Source of the DNA: Dehalobacter restrictus DSM 9455
Lineage (GTDB): Bacteria > Bacillota > Desulfitobacteriia > Desulfitobacteriales > Syntrophobotulaceae
Assembly (NCBI RefSeq): GCF_000512895.1
Contig: NZ_CP007033.1
Coordinates: forward strand, 2,281,001-2,345,000
Reading direction: 5' to 3'
Length of the DNA stretch: 64,000 bases
Within the stretch, counting starts at the first letter, position 1. Every line of letters starts with the position of its first letter. Position numbers and translations under genes: made by a program. The notes beneath the pieces are model-generated. The model was not told the DNA's origin, searched no databases, and saw only the letters and a list, made by a program, of their open reading frames with translations. Of this stretch, positions 17,580-25,068 are shown in pieces.

Positions 17580-18777
17580 GGAACCACTGATTAATAACGT
17601 TTTTTATCATCCCAATAAATAATAAAGTGGGATAATCCCAAGTTAGCGGCCCTATCGCCGCCGATTTCAGCTGCCTTTTCCGAGTAATTCTCGAAAAAAG
17701 GCGTACTTATCCCCGGATTACGCGCATTGGCTTCGCCAGCCGCCGCTTCGGGCGCACATCAGCAGGTTTGCGCTGGCGGCCAGCATATACAGTCTATTCA
17801 GATTCTTGGCAATTCCTCTATAACAAACCTTTTTGAAGCCAAATATGTTCTTAATGATATGAAAGGCGTGCTCCACTTTGGCTCGGACAGACGCTTCCCG
17901 AAACTCTATATGGCAATAAAAATCCCGTGCAGGGCCATTGTCCATGCTGCGTTTCTTTCCGGGACGCTCAGCGATACGGTAATCAATTTGTGATTTGTGA
18001 GGGTCCTCTGTGATTTCCGGTCGTTTATTTAGTCCCAAATATCCGGCGTCACCGTAGAAAACCTCGTCTTCCGGCCTCATTAGCTTTGACGCTTCGGCTA
18101 TGTCATGCACATTTGCGCCTGTTGCCGCTATACCATGAATATAACCGGTCCCTGCGTCCACACCGATATGGCATTTCATGCCGAAATACCACTGATTACC
18201 CTTCTTTGTTTGGTGCATCTCCGGATCGCGGCTACCGCTTGCGTTCTTCGTTGAGGATGGCGCGCTGATCAGTGTGGCGTCAACAATGGTTCCACCTTTC
18301 ATGATATGTCCGCACTGTTCCAAACAACGGTTGATCGCCTCAAGAATGCCTTCCCTAAGCCGCTTTCCTCAATCAAATGACGGAATTTGAGCAGGGTGGT
18401 CGCATCCGGCGCCTGCTCATGTATGAAGTCTATTCCCATAAATTTTCGCATGGCGTAACTGTCGTAAATGGCATCCTCTACACCTTCGTCAGAAAGGCTA
18501 AACCATATCTGCAGCAGATACATTCTCAGCATTTTTCCAATCCCGAGCGGTGGACGACCGCGCTTACCGTCAAAATAGTGCGGCTGTATAAGCGCCACCC
18601 ATTCGTCCCAGGGGATGATCTCGTTCATTATTTCAAGAAATTCTTCTCGTTTCGTTTTCTTCCGTCGGTTTGAGTATTCTATATCCGAAAAGGTTTGTTG
18701 CCCCATTTTTACCACCTGTTACTGTTTTCTTTAATTTTACCATTTTTTGTCCGGGGGGCGATTTAATCAGTGTTTCC
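17580..18777 (-). mobile_element. IS5-type insertion sequence nested in copy A
   Basis: 1198 bases. Terminal inverted repeats GGAACCACTGATTAA and TTAATCAGTGTTTCC (one mismatch over 15). Flanked by a 4-base duplication TTAG (17576-17579 and 18778-18781), which fits the YTAR target rule of IS5-group elements. Removing the element and one TTAG restores the sequence seen without interruption in copy B (GTATCTTAGAAATACG). Confidence 0.93.
17718..18706 (-). pseudogene. IS5-type DDE transposase, frameshifted
   Basis: Two overlapping reading frames make one transposase. The first (18706 down to 18299) has the N-terminal domain DUF772-like (RRKKTKREEFLEIM, YFDGKRGRPPLGIGKMLRMY); the second (to 17718) has the DDE core (GTIVDATLISAPSSTKN, GMKCHIGVDAGTGYIHG, VFYGDAGYLGL). 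The join falls near 18330, where restoring one base (GCATTC to GCAATTC) gives a continuous LGKAILEAINRC. No slippery heptamer is visible, so a one-base loss is more likely than programmed frameshifting. The ATG at 18706 has AGGTGG upstream. Confidence 0.85.
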
Positions 18778-19903
18778 TTAGAAATACGATGGATGTTGCG
18801 GCTACCTGAGCATCATAGTTTCGTCCTTGGTATTCTTTAGCCAGAGCCAAATACGACTTGCATACTTTGAAGAAAACTTCTATGTCCCAGCGTTTGCCGT
18901 AAATACGGACAATTTCTTCTTCAGATAGCTCCAAGTCCGTACTCAGGAGGGCCAGCCAGTTTTTCGATCGCCTGTCCTGAACAAAAACAATTTTCACATC
19001 GGTTAAGTCTTGAATATTTTTGGTCTCACGTATTTGAACTGTTATTGAACCGATGATCCCTGTTTTAGCATCAGCAATATCACCTGCCAATTTACGAAGT
19101 TCCTGAAGGGGCTGCCATTTTCCGTTATAGTGGTAATGAATTTTCTCTGTAATCTTCAACATGCAAATAACATCGCGCTTTTCTTGTTTGACCCTTAAGA
19201 TCGTCTTAGGATGGGCAAACCAGCTGTCAAAAAGAACGTACTTAGCTGGAATATGAGCAGCACAGTGGAGAAGATTAATCAAAGCATCGGTTGTACTCCC
19301 CATCGCCTCGGTTCTTCTTTTGTAAGCAATCGTTCGCTTATCCAAAGGCTTGGCCGGATTCAAGATCTTCTCCGGTTTCTGGGAACTTAAGAGTGAAAAA
19401 CCAATAGGCAGAAATGTGTTTCCATCGGACCAGCCCAAAGTCAGCATTCGAAAGCCTTTCACAAATTTATGGGTTGTGTGGTCAAAGACCCGAGTCATCA
19501 GTTCAACTTTCTTACTTCGACTTCTGCTGTAAAGAGAATCATCAACAATGAGTACCGATTTCCGATCATCACTGGTCAAACCATTAACAAAATCAATGAC
19601 CTTAGATGCTAGTAACAACAGGAGTTTTGACCAATTATAATGACCGGAGTTTAAGAAGCGATAGGCTGTATTTTTACGGAAAGATAATTCTTCGGGTTTC
19701 ATTTCAAGTGTTCTAAAGAGATTCTTTCCGGTAAAAACAAGGGTGAAAAGTTCTTTTAAAATAGTCACACACGGAATTCCTGATTCTTTATAAAAATTGC
19801 AACGTTTAAGGAGCTTGGAAAATGAATTCTGGATAAAATATTGATCGATTCGTGAGGAAACAGCATTTTCGTTACTCGTCAAATCTGGTATAATACTGGT
19901 CAT
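18778..19903 (-). pseudogene. IS4-type transposase, N-terminal fragment (copy A)
   Basis: Starts at the ATG at 19903 behind GGAGGTTTCCT; runs in frame through both catalytic aspartate regions and the YREK signature and is then cut by the IS5-type element after IVFLR. It is in frame where copy B carries two single-base insertions, so this copy preserves the ancestral reading frame up to the break. Confidence 0.9.
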
Positions 19904-20138
19904 AGGAAACCTCCAAAGTACTGGTATTATTGGGTTTGTGGTTATTCTCATTATACCAGATTTGGTGGTTTCCTTGTTGTATTTAACCATACTTTCAAAG
20001 ACTTTCAAGGTTTCAACCTACCCGACAGGGTGGGAAAGTTGAGTTAATGAAAAATAATTATAAGACTTATAATGTAGGTATTATTTATGTTATATTTTGT
20101 ATAAATAAACAATTATTTAAAGAGGAGGAAATAAAAGT

Positions 20139-21275
20139 ATGATATCAGAAAAAAGTAAAAATGTTATCAATTCTGTTAATGGCGATCATGTTGCTGGTTA
20201 CAGTTGTCCCTGCTGTTTTGCCACAACTGAAGTAACACTTAATCCTTCAGATAAAGGTGGTGGGGTAGCTTTAAGTAACGGTAATCTAACTGTTTATGAA
20301 GGGGATACTAATTACAATCAAGGCGTCAGAGCTACAAAAAGTGTTACTAATGGAAAATGGTATTGGGAAGTTACATCAGTTTCAGGTCCAACGAATACAG
20401 GGATTGGAATAGCTAATAGTTCAGCAAGTGTTTCTAGTTGGTCTTGGCAAGAACAAAATAGCCGAGTTTATTATGGAGATGATTCGGGATATCCAAGCAT
20501 TAAAACAGAAGATTTAGGAGGTGGATATTTAGCTGTCGGCAATACAATTGGATTAGCTTTGGATATGGACGAAGGAACTTTAGAAATATATAAAAATGGA
20601 AACTTGCTTGGTACATTGTGTAGTGATATATCTTCACTCGGGGCTGTTTATCCGTTTTTTGTTTCAGCAACAAATGCTACCTCTGTAACATTTAATTTTG
20701 GAGCAACTCCATTTACGTTTACTCCCCCTAGTGGCTATCTAGCGTATAACCTATCTGTTTTGCCTAATGCACCAAGTAATTTAACAGCTACTTCTGGTAA
20801 TTCCCAAATCTCTTTAAGTTGGACCGCTGATTCTGGTGCTACTAGTTACAATGTTAAAAGGGCAACTGTAATCGGAGGTCCATATACAACAGTAGGAACT
20901 TCGACAACAAACTCGTATATTGACACGTCAGTAATAAACGGAACAACCTACTATTATGTCGTCACAGCTGTAAATAGTGCCGAGGAAAGTTCAAATTCGG
21001 ATGAAGCATCAGCAACGCCGTTAGAAGTTGTTACTGGAAGAGCTTTACTCGTAGTTACCATGATAAACGGAACAGAAAAGGAATATGACTTAACCATGAC
21101 CCAGGTAAATGATTTCATTAACTGGTATGATGGACGAACTGAAGGGACCGGAAGAAATTATTATATCATGAATAAAAACTTTAACCTTGGTCCCTTCCAA
21201 AGCCGGAAAGACTACCTAGTATTTGACAAGATCATGAATTTTGAGGTCATGGAATATCAGGAGCAAGAACAATAA
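20139..21275 (+). CDS. Secreted SPRY/B30.2 + fibronectin type III protein (signal peptide out of frame)
   Basis: 378 aa as read. Residues ~45-205 are a SPRY/B30.2 domain (GKWYWEVTSVSGPTNTGIG, LGLALDM-like, LEIYKNGNLLGTL); ~208-296 a fibronectin type III domain (PSNLTATSGNSQISLSWTA); the last ~75 residues form a domain around FINWYDGRTEGTG and LGPFQSRKDYLVFDKI. The annotated N-terminus is implausible, but the next frame over 20157-20225 encodes a textbook signal peptide (MLSILLMAIMLLVTVVPAV). One A fewer near 20158 and one T more near 20218 would give a secreted protein cut after AVFA. Strong site GAGGAGG precedes 20139. No partner is known; surface binding is a guess. Confidence 0.7.
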   Translation: MISEKSKNVINSVNGDHVAGYSCPCCFATTEVTLNPSDKGGGVALSNGNLTVYEGDTNYNQGVRATKSVTNGKWYWEVTSVSGPTNTGIGIANSSASVSSWSWQEQNSRVYYGDDSGYPSIKTEDLGGGYLAVGNTIGLALDMDEGTLEIYKNGNLLGTLCSDISSLGAVYPFFVSATNATSVTFNFGATPFTFTPPSGYLAYNLSVLPNAPSNLTATSGNSQISLSWTADSGATSYNVKRATVIGGPYTTVGTSTTNSYIDTSVINGTTYYYVVTAVNSAEESSNSDEASATPLEVVTGRALLVVTMINGTEKEYDLTMTQVNDFINWYDGRTEGTGRNYYIMNKNFNLGPFQSRKDYLVFDKIMNFEVMEYQEQEQ

Positions 21276-21284
21276 AATCAGCAA

Positions 21285-21320
21285 AGCCCGGGGAGATTGA
21301 TCCTCGGGCTTAGTTATTTA
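21285..21320 (+). terminator. Terminator of the SPRY/FN3 gene
   Basis: AGCCCGGGGA and TCCTCGGGCT pair over ten bases (one G-T) around GATTGA, followed by a T-rich tail. A near copy is at 22282-22318. Confidence 0.8.
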
Positions 21321-21522
21321 TTCAAAACGGGGAATAATTAACTGCGAGCATTAAAAACACCCCGCTTTTCGTACCTCAACGACAAACGCGTAGTTACATT
21401 GCGTGAATGGGGTGTGTTCGTTGCTTAACCATAAACGGCGCATCACACCCGAGTTGAGCGGGTAAAAATATTCCTTAATGTAACTAAAAATAGTTGCATT
21501 TTTTGAGGATTGAATATAATAT

Positions 21523-21661
21523 AAACAGGCGGTTCAAGAGTCGCTTTCTCCAACGGAGAAAATGATTACATCCGACTGCACAAGCCGCATCCGCGAAACA
21601 TCCTCAAGCCGTATCAAGTAGAGGATATTATTACAGCCTTACAAGAAAGGGGATTGTTATG
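21523..21661 (+). pseudogene. hicA toxin, N-terminally truncated
   Basis: In-frame codons from about 21525 to the TGA at 21659-21661 read TGGSRVAFSNGENDYIRLHK and then PHPRNILKPYQVEDIITALQERGLL. This is the C-terminal half of a HicA mRNA interferase including its conserved Gly-Gly-Ser and His positions. A stop codon directly precedes it and no start is available, so the first ~30-40 residues have been lost. The stop overlaps the hicB start (TTATGAG), the usual hicA-hicB coupling. Confidence 0.7.
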
Positions 21662-21997
21662 AGCAACTACATTCATTATCGAGACTACACCGGGAGCATT
21701 GAGTTTTCCGAGGAAGATGCAGTATTTCATGGAAAGGTCATTGGCATAAAAAACATGATTTCTTTTGAAGGTGACAGCGCAAAAGCCCTCACCGAAGATT
21801 TTCATAATGCGGTTGATGAGTATTTGGAATTATGCGAGAAAAGCGGCAAACAGCCCGAGAAGCCGTTCAAAGGTTCTTTCAATGTCCGCATTCAGCCCGA
21901 ATTGCACCGCCAAGCCGCCCTTGCTGCGTCCGCTCGCGGTCTGTCCCTCAATGCCTTTGTGGAGTATGCCATAAGACACAATGTGAATCAACCTTAA
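21659..21997 (+). CDS. hicB: HicB family antitoxin
   Basis: 112 aa. N-terminal RNase-H-like HicB fold (YTGSIEFSEEDAVFHGKVIG, SFEGDSAKALTEDFHNAVDE) and a C-terminal ribbon-helix-helix (SFNVRIQPELHRQAALAASA, LSLNAFVEYAI) for DNA binding. HicB neutralises HicA and represses its own operon. Here the toxin gene is truncated, leaving an orphan antitoxin. AGAAAGGGG precedes the ATG. Region 21331-21522 before it shows no gene, only a loose AACACCCC/GGGGTGTGTT inverted repeat. Confidence 0.88.
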   Translation: MSNYIHYRDYTGSIEFSEEDAVFHGKVIGIKNMISFEGDSAKALTEDFHNAVDEYLELCEKSGKQPEKPFKGSFNVRIQPELHRQAALAASARGLSLNAFVEYAIRHNVNQP

Positions 21998-22027
21998 CAG
22001 CCGCACATCTGAAAAGTTCAACATCAA

Positions 22028-22070
22028 AAGAAGTTGCGACCGCTCCGGGAGGGTTGCGACTTCTTTCTTT
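22028..22070 (+). terminator. Terminator of hicB
   Basis: A 14-pair stem (AAGAAGTTGCGACC with GGTTGCGACTTCTT, two G-T pairs), 10-base loop, then TTCTTTTT. Confidence 0.85.
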
Positions 22071-22114
22071 TTCCTATGATTAAACTTTACGGTGCCTGAC
22101 ACCAACTTATTCTT

Positions 22115-22270
22115 AACTGGTATGATGGACGAGCTGAAGGAACCGGAAGTAATTATTATATTGTGAACAAAAACTATAACCTCGGCCCCTTCCAAAGTAG
22201 AAAAGACTACCTTGTATTTGACAAGATCATGAATTTTGAGGTTATGGAATATCAGGAGCAAGAACAATAA
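22115..22270 (+). pseudogene. Duplicated 3' end of the SPRY/FN3 gene
   Basis: In-frame codons read NWYDGRAEGTGSNYY ... NLGPFQSRKDYLVFDKIMNF and end EYQEQEQ, nearly the same as the last ~51 residues of the protein ending at 21275. The similarity starts abruptly at TTAACTGGTATGATGG and continues through the terminator. No start codon or upstream domain is present. A GGTGCCTGACACC palindrome lies just before the junction (about 22090-22103). Confidence 0.85.
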
Positions 22271-22281
22271 AAAATAATCAA

Positions 22282-22318
22282 AGCCCGGGGAGATTAATCC
22301 TCGGGCTTAGTTATTATT
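22282..22318 (+). terminator. Duplicate terminator
   Basis: Same stem as 21285-21310 (AGCCCGGGGA/TCCTCGGGCT), loop GATTAA, T-rich tail; part of the duplicated 3' segment. Confidence 0.75.
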
Positions 22319-22431
22319 CAATCGATAAAATCCGATTTCTCAGAATAAAGGAAAGGTGATGGCGTAAGAAGCAAAGCTCCGGGTCATATTTGTGAAAACA
22401 TGTTCTGCGTATAGTCCTTAATATTTACGGG

Positions 22432-22476
22432 GGTGAGCATGCGATATTTCTCCTTTACAGATGAGAAATACTCACC
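22432..22476. other. Unexplained two-tier stem-loop
   Basis: GGTGAG and CTCACC form an outer stem, and ATTTCTC and GAGAAAT an inner stem, around CTTTACAGAT. It lies in a gene-free stretch (22319-22533) that also contains GCGTATAGTCC and a possibly complementary GGACGATACTATAC. No known RNA family was recognised. Confidence 0.4.
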
Positions 22477-22533
22477 GATAGCCTGTTTCGTAATGATTCT
22501 GTTGGACGATACTATACCCCTAAGCGATACAGA

Positions 22534-22580
22534 AAGCGAAAAACGAGGTGCTTCATAATGAAGTGCCTCGTTTTTCGCTT
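22534..22580. terminator. Very long palindrome / bidirectional terminator
   Basis: AAGCGAAAAACGAGGTGCTTCAT pairs with ATGAAGTGCCTCGTTTTTCGCTT across 23 positions (two G-T pairs) with a one-base centre. T runs sit within the stem on both sides. It may terminate transcription from both directions, or be the remnant end of a mobile element. Confidence 0.6.
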
Positions 22581-22612
22581 CTCTTGGTCAGCTAAGCTAT
22601 GCCGACTGGCTT

Positions 22613-22745
22613 TCATGCACTAACCCAATTCCCGAGCCCAAGGCCCTCAACTCGCTCAAATTCACGGACATTATTCGTGACGATAATAAGTCCTTTAGCC
22701 TTCGCATGTGCTGCACAATATATCCATAGCTCCAATCGGAGAAAA
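22613..22745 (-). pseudogene. vapC-type PIN toxin remnant
   Basis: The minus strand encodes the PIN-domain C-terminus CAAHAKAKGLIIVTNNVREF and ERVEGLGLGNW. Just upstream, in another frame, IGAMDIL continues the same motif (normal form IG..D..IAAHA), so a frameshift interrupts it. The rest of the toxin and its antitoxin are missing. It abuts the end of the DUF3102 gene. Confidence 0.65.
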
Positions 22746-23642
22746 TCAGGAATTAACTCTGAGCGGCTTCTTCGGGGGCGGCCACACTTTAATTGTCTCT
22801 GCCATATAATCAATCAGCTGGTTGGCCGCTTTTCTTTTTTCTTCTTTCAGCTCCGGATCGATATGAGCCAGATTGGTGAGCGCTGTCGTCAGATCGAAGA
22901 AGGTATCGGCGATCGTTTTGGAGCAAGCGTCGCATTTCTCTACATACTTGATGTAAGCGTCGGGGTTGCGTTCGGTTTTAAGGTTATGGGTAAAAGGGGC
23001 TGTCGTTGCAGAGGGGACATCACCGGCAGAGGAGGTATCGTTGGCAGATAAGGCTTCTGCATTGACATGTTCCGGATTCGTTGGCCTTGGCAAAGCCTTA
23101 GCGTGCTCCTTTTTTAATTCGGAGATTGTACTATCGATCGTCTCCAGCCCTTTTTTGAGTAGCTGATTCTCCTGAAGGGCCTGGCCCTTTTCCTGAAGCG
23201 CCTGCTCCTTCGCTTGATTGGCCTGATCTCTGTCCTTCAGAGCCTGCTGCAGCTCCTGTTTCGTCATACTGCCGACGTCATTGTGCGTGATGAATTCCTC
23301 CCGCTCCTCTGCCGGTAAACCCAGTAAGAGGAGAGCCTGGATGTAAGTCAGATGGGACACTGGTGTCCCATTTGAGCTGTCGGATCCTTCAGGGAAGCTA
23401 GGCCCATACTCTTCGTAGAGCTTTATCAGCCTGGAGGCAGTTCGGCGAGAATAGTTCACAGACTCTTCCAGCCACTTAATCCATTCCCCGTGTTTGAGCA
23501 TGGCCTTGGCTTCCTGCAAATGACGGCCGATTTCAATGGCGCTGGTAAGCAATATTTTTTTAGTTTGGCAGGTTATCATCTTTATTTCAGCCGCTATGAC
23601 AAGCGGCGTGCGTTCGGTGGCCGGATTATCCATACCGCCCAT
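22746..23642 (-). CDS. DUF3102 domain protein
   Basis: About 300 aa. The N-terminal domain (AAEIKMITCQTKKILLTSAI, EIGRHLQEAKAMLKHGEWIK, YSRRTASRLIKLYEEYG) is the DUF3102 domain, a helical domain seen in phage- and plasmid-type proteins. A Gln/Glu/Lys coiled coil follows (~residues 125-185), then a low-complexity Ser/Ala stretch and a helical tail with a CDAC pair. Start uncertain: ATG at 23654, 23642 or 23633 are in frame, and AAAGGA lies closest to the middle one. Longer readings would cross the fliB terminator. The molecular role is unknown; association with mobile DNA fits this island. Confidence 0.7.
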   Translation of the reverse strand: MGGMDNPATERTPLVIAAEIKMITCQTKKILLTSAIEIGRHLQEAKAMLKHGEWIKWLEESVNYSRRTASRLIKLYEEYGPSFPEGSDSSNGTPVSHLTYIQALLLLGLPAEEREEFITHNDVGSMTKQELQQALKDRDQANQAKEQALQEKGQALQENQLLKKGLETIDSTISELKKEHAKALPRPTNPEHVNAEALSANDTSSAGDVPSATTAPFTHNLKTERNPDAYIKYVEKCDACSKTIADTFFDLTTALTNLAHIDPELKEEKRKAANQLIDYMAETIKVWPPPKKPLRVNS

Positions 23643-23718
23643 CCGTCCTTTCATTATGAGTCTAATTACAGCATATGTAGATAGGCTTCGGACGGTGAGG
23701 GCTTGGCTTTTTAAAAAA

Positions 23719-23750
23719 CAGAACCCGGCCATTTTCGAACCGGGTTTCTG
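23719..23750 (-). terminator. Terminator of the flagellin methylase gene
   Basis: On the minus strand CAGAAACCCGG, loop TTCGAAAATGG, CCGGGTTCTG, then TTTTTTAA. It lies about 40 bases after the fliB stop codon. Confidence 0.8.
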
Positions 23751-23790
23751 CTTGATTTTTTTAAGGTATTCATTTATCATTTCCTAATTT

Positions 23791-25023
23791 TTAATTATGG
23801 CAGCGATATAAGGAAGCTGAAAAAAATACCTCCCGTTTAAAAAGAGTATAGATATCGTTAATATAGGAAGGAGTATGTTCTACCGTTCTTGAGAAAGACT
23901 GAAACAGCTTAATAATTATTTCATCAGTAATACCTTTATGATAAGCGGCTATACCTACAAGCAATAATGAAACATAAGCATAGTGAAGGATCATCATGCA
24001 AAAGGACTCAAAAAAAGTAGAATCATTGCGCAGAGGGACTAACTCTTTAAACACATAGTTAACCAAATAATTCTCAAATATATATTCATTTTTCTCCAGC
24101 CAGGGCTTAACAATATCCTGCAACGTTTTATCGAAATCGCACAAAATATCATCCCAATTCCTCCCATCTGAGAAATTTAGGCCCATAAGAAACTCATTGT
24201 AGCATTCCAGATATCTGCTTCCGTAAATTTGACCTTTATGAAGATATCTCAGATCGATGATACTTTTAATGAGCTTTACTTGGATATGATTTGCAGCGGG
24301 GATACCTGACAAGATGTTTTTTACGGTATTACAATCCGAAAGCAGCCTGTCGTATTCATCAATAAAATTTTCAATTTCTTTATAATTATTCGAAACTTGA
24401 TGCGTTCGATTATAGAATATACTTAAAAACATTAGTCTTTCCCATAATGTATACGATCTATCCTGTAAAACTTTGATGGTGAAGATTCTTAACGGCCAAA
24501 AATACTTTGTTACTGGAGAACTTTTAGTATCTATAGACGAAAGGATGAGGTAATGAATATGCGGCCATTCGTCTATGTGATCAAATTCAATCGTCTGAGG
24601 GTTCAGAAGTATTAATCTGGCCATTTCCGGGCAGCCCAGCGTTCCTGAACCTTCTAAGACTCCATCAATTAGATTAGCATGTCTGGGAAATACTGAACAT
24701 ATTTCTGACAGGTAATCCTCCCCCAGCTTGCATTGGATATTGCACAATTTATTTTCATTGAGAAAAGGGCACCTGCCTCCTTCCAACGTTTTCAATATTT
24801 TATAATGGCTATTTGTCTGGCATTGGTCATCTTTAACAATGTATTCTTCCAATAATGGTTTAAGTTCAGGATCCGTAACCTTTAAATATTTATCACTCGT
24901 TTTCTGGTCAATTGACACTATCCACCCGAAACAACAGCAGCAATCCTCGCATTGAGAACCTTGACAAGAAAAATCATGCAAATATTTTGGGATTAACACA
25001 GACTGATATTCTTTACCGCTCAC
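23791..25023 (-). CDS. fliB: FliB-type flagellin lysine-N-methylase
   Basis: 410 aa from a GTG at 25023 with GGGGGG six bases before it. The N-terminal cysteine signature (FSCQGSQCEDCCCCFGWIV), a second Cys set (GGRCPFLNENKLCNIQCKLG, YLSEICSVFPR) and the segment GSGTLGCPEMARLILL identify the FliB family, which methylates lysine side chains of flagellin, first known in Salmonella. The C-terminal half is helical and less conserved. It is cut off from csrA by IS copy B, 45 bases upstream, so its expression may now depend on reading through the IS. FliB here supports modification of the flagellin encoded at 15502-16959. Confidence 0.85.
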   Translation of the reverse strand: MSGKEYQSVLIPKYLHDFSCQGSQCEDCCCCFGWIVSIDQKTSDKYLKVTDPELKPLLEEYIVKDDQCQTNSHYKILKTLEGGRCPFLNENKLCNIQCKLGEDYLSEICSVFPRHANLIDGVLEGSGTLGCPEMARLILLNPQTIEFDHIDEWPHIHYLILSSIDTKSSPVTKYFWPLRIFTIKVLQDRSYTLWERLMFLSIFYNRTHQVSNNYKEIENFIDEYDRLLSDCNTVKNILSGIPAANHIQVKLIKSIIDLRYLHKGQIYGSRYLECYNEFLMGLNFSDGRNWDDILCDFDKTLQDIVKPWLEKNEYIFENYLVNYVFKELVPLRNDSTFFESFCMMILHYAYVSLLLVGIAAYHKGITDEIIIKLFQSFSRTVEHTPSYINDIYTLFKREVFFSASLYRCHN

Positions 25024-25068
25024 ATTTACCCCCCATATCAACGTATTGCAAGTATGTATTTGTTATTG

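Larger units (their letters stand above)
17272..20044 (-). mobile_element. IS4-type insertion sequence, copy A (interrupted by an IS5-type element)
   Basis: The ends are perfect 16-base inverted repeats, ACTCAACTTTCCCACC, flanked by a 5-base direct repeat TAATG (17267-17271 and 20045-20049). The transposase has the IS4 signature Y-x2-R-x3-E-x6-K (YGKRWDIEVFFKVCK) and the acidic residues in VDDSLYSR and FDSWFAHP. A second element occupies 17580-18777 and splits the transposase. Without it the element is close in size to copy B (1572 bases at 25069-26640). It lies just upstream of the flagellin promoter region. Confidence 0.95.

Noticed and set aside
18290-18340. Programmed ribosomal frameshift in the IS5-type transposase
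   Set aside because: No slippery heptamer or following stem is seen; a single lost base explains the join better.
21340-21500. Structured RNA around AACACCCC...GGGGTGTGTT
   Set aside because: Only one short inverted repeat with a large loop; no family resemblance.
22330-22400. Second c-di-GMP riboswitch (GAAGCAAAGCTCCGGGTC)
   Set aside because: Only the 3' block resembles GEMM; the GGCAAAC block and GNRA-capped stem are absent.
20045-25068. Composite transposon bounded by the two IS4-type copies
   Set aside because: Each copy has its own matching target duplication (TAATG, TATTG), so there is no shared outer duplication.
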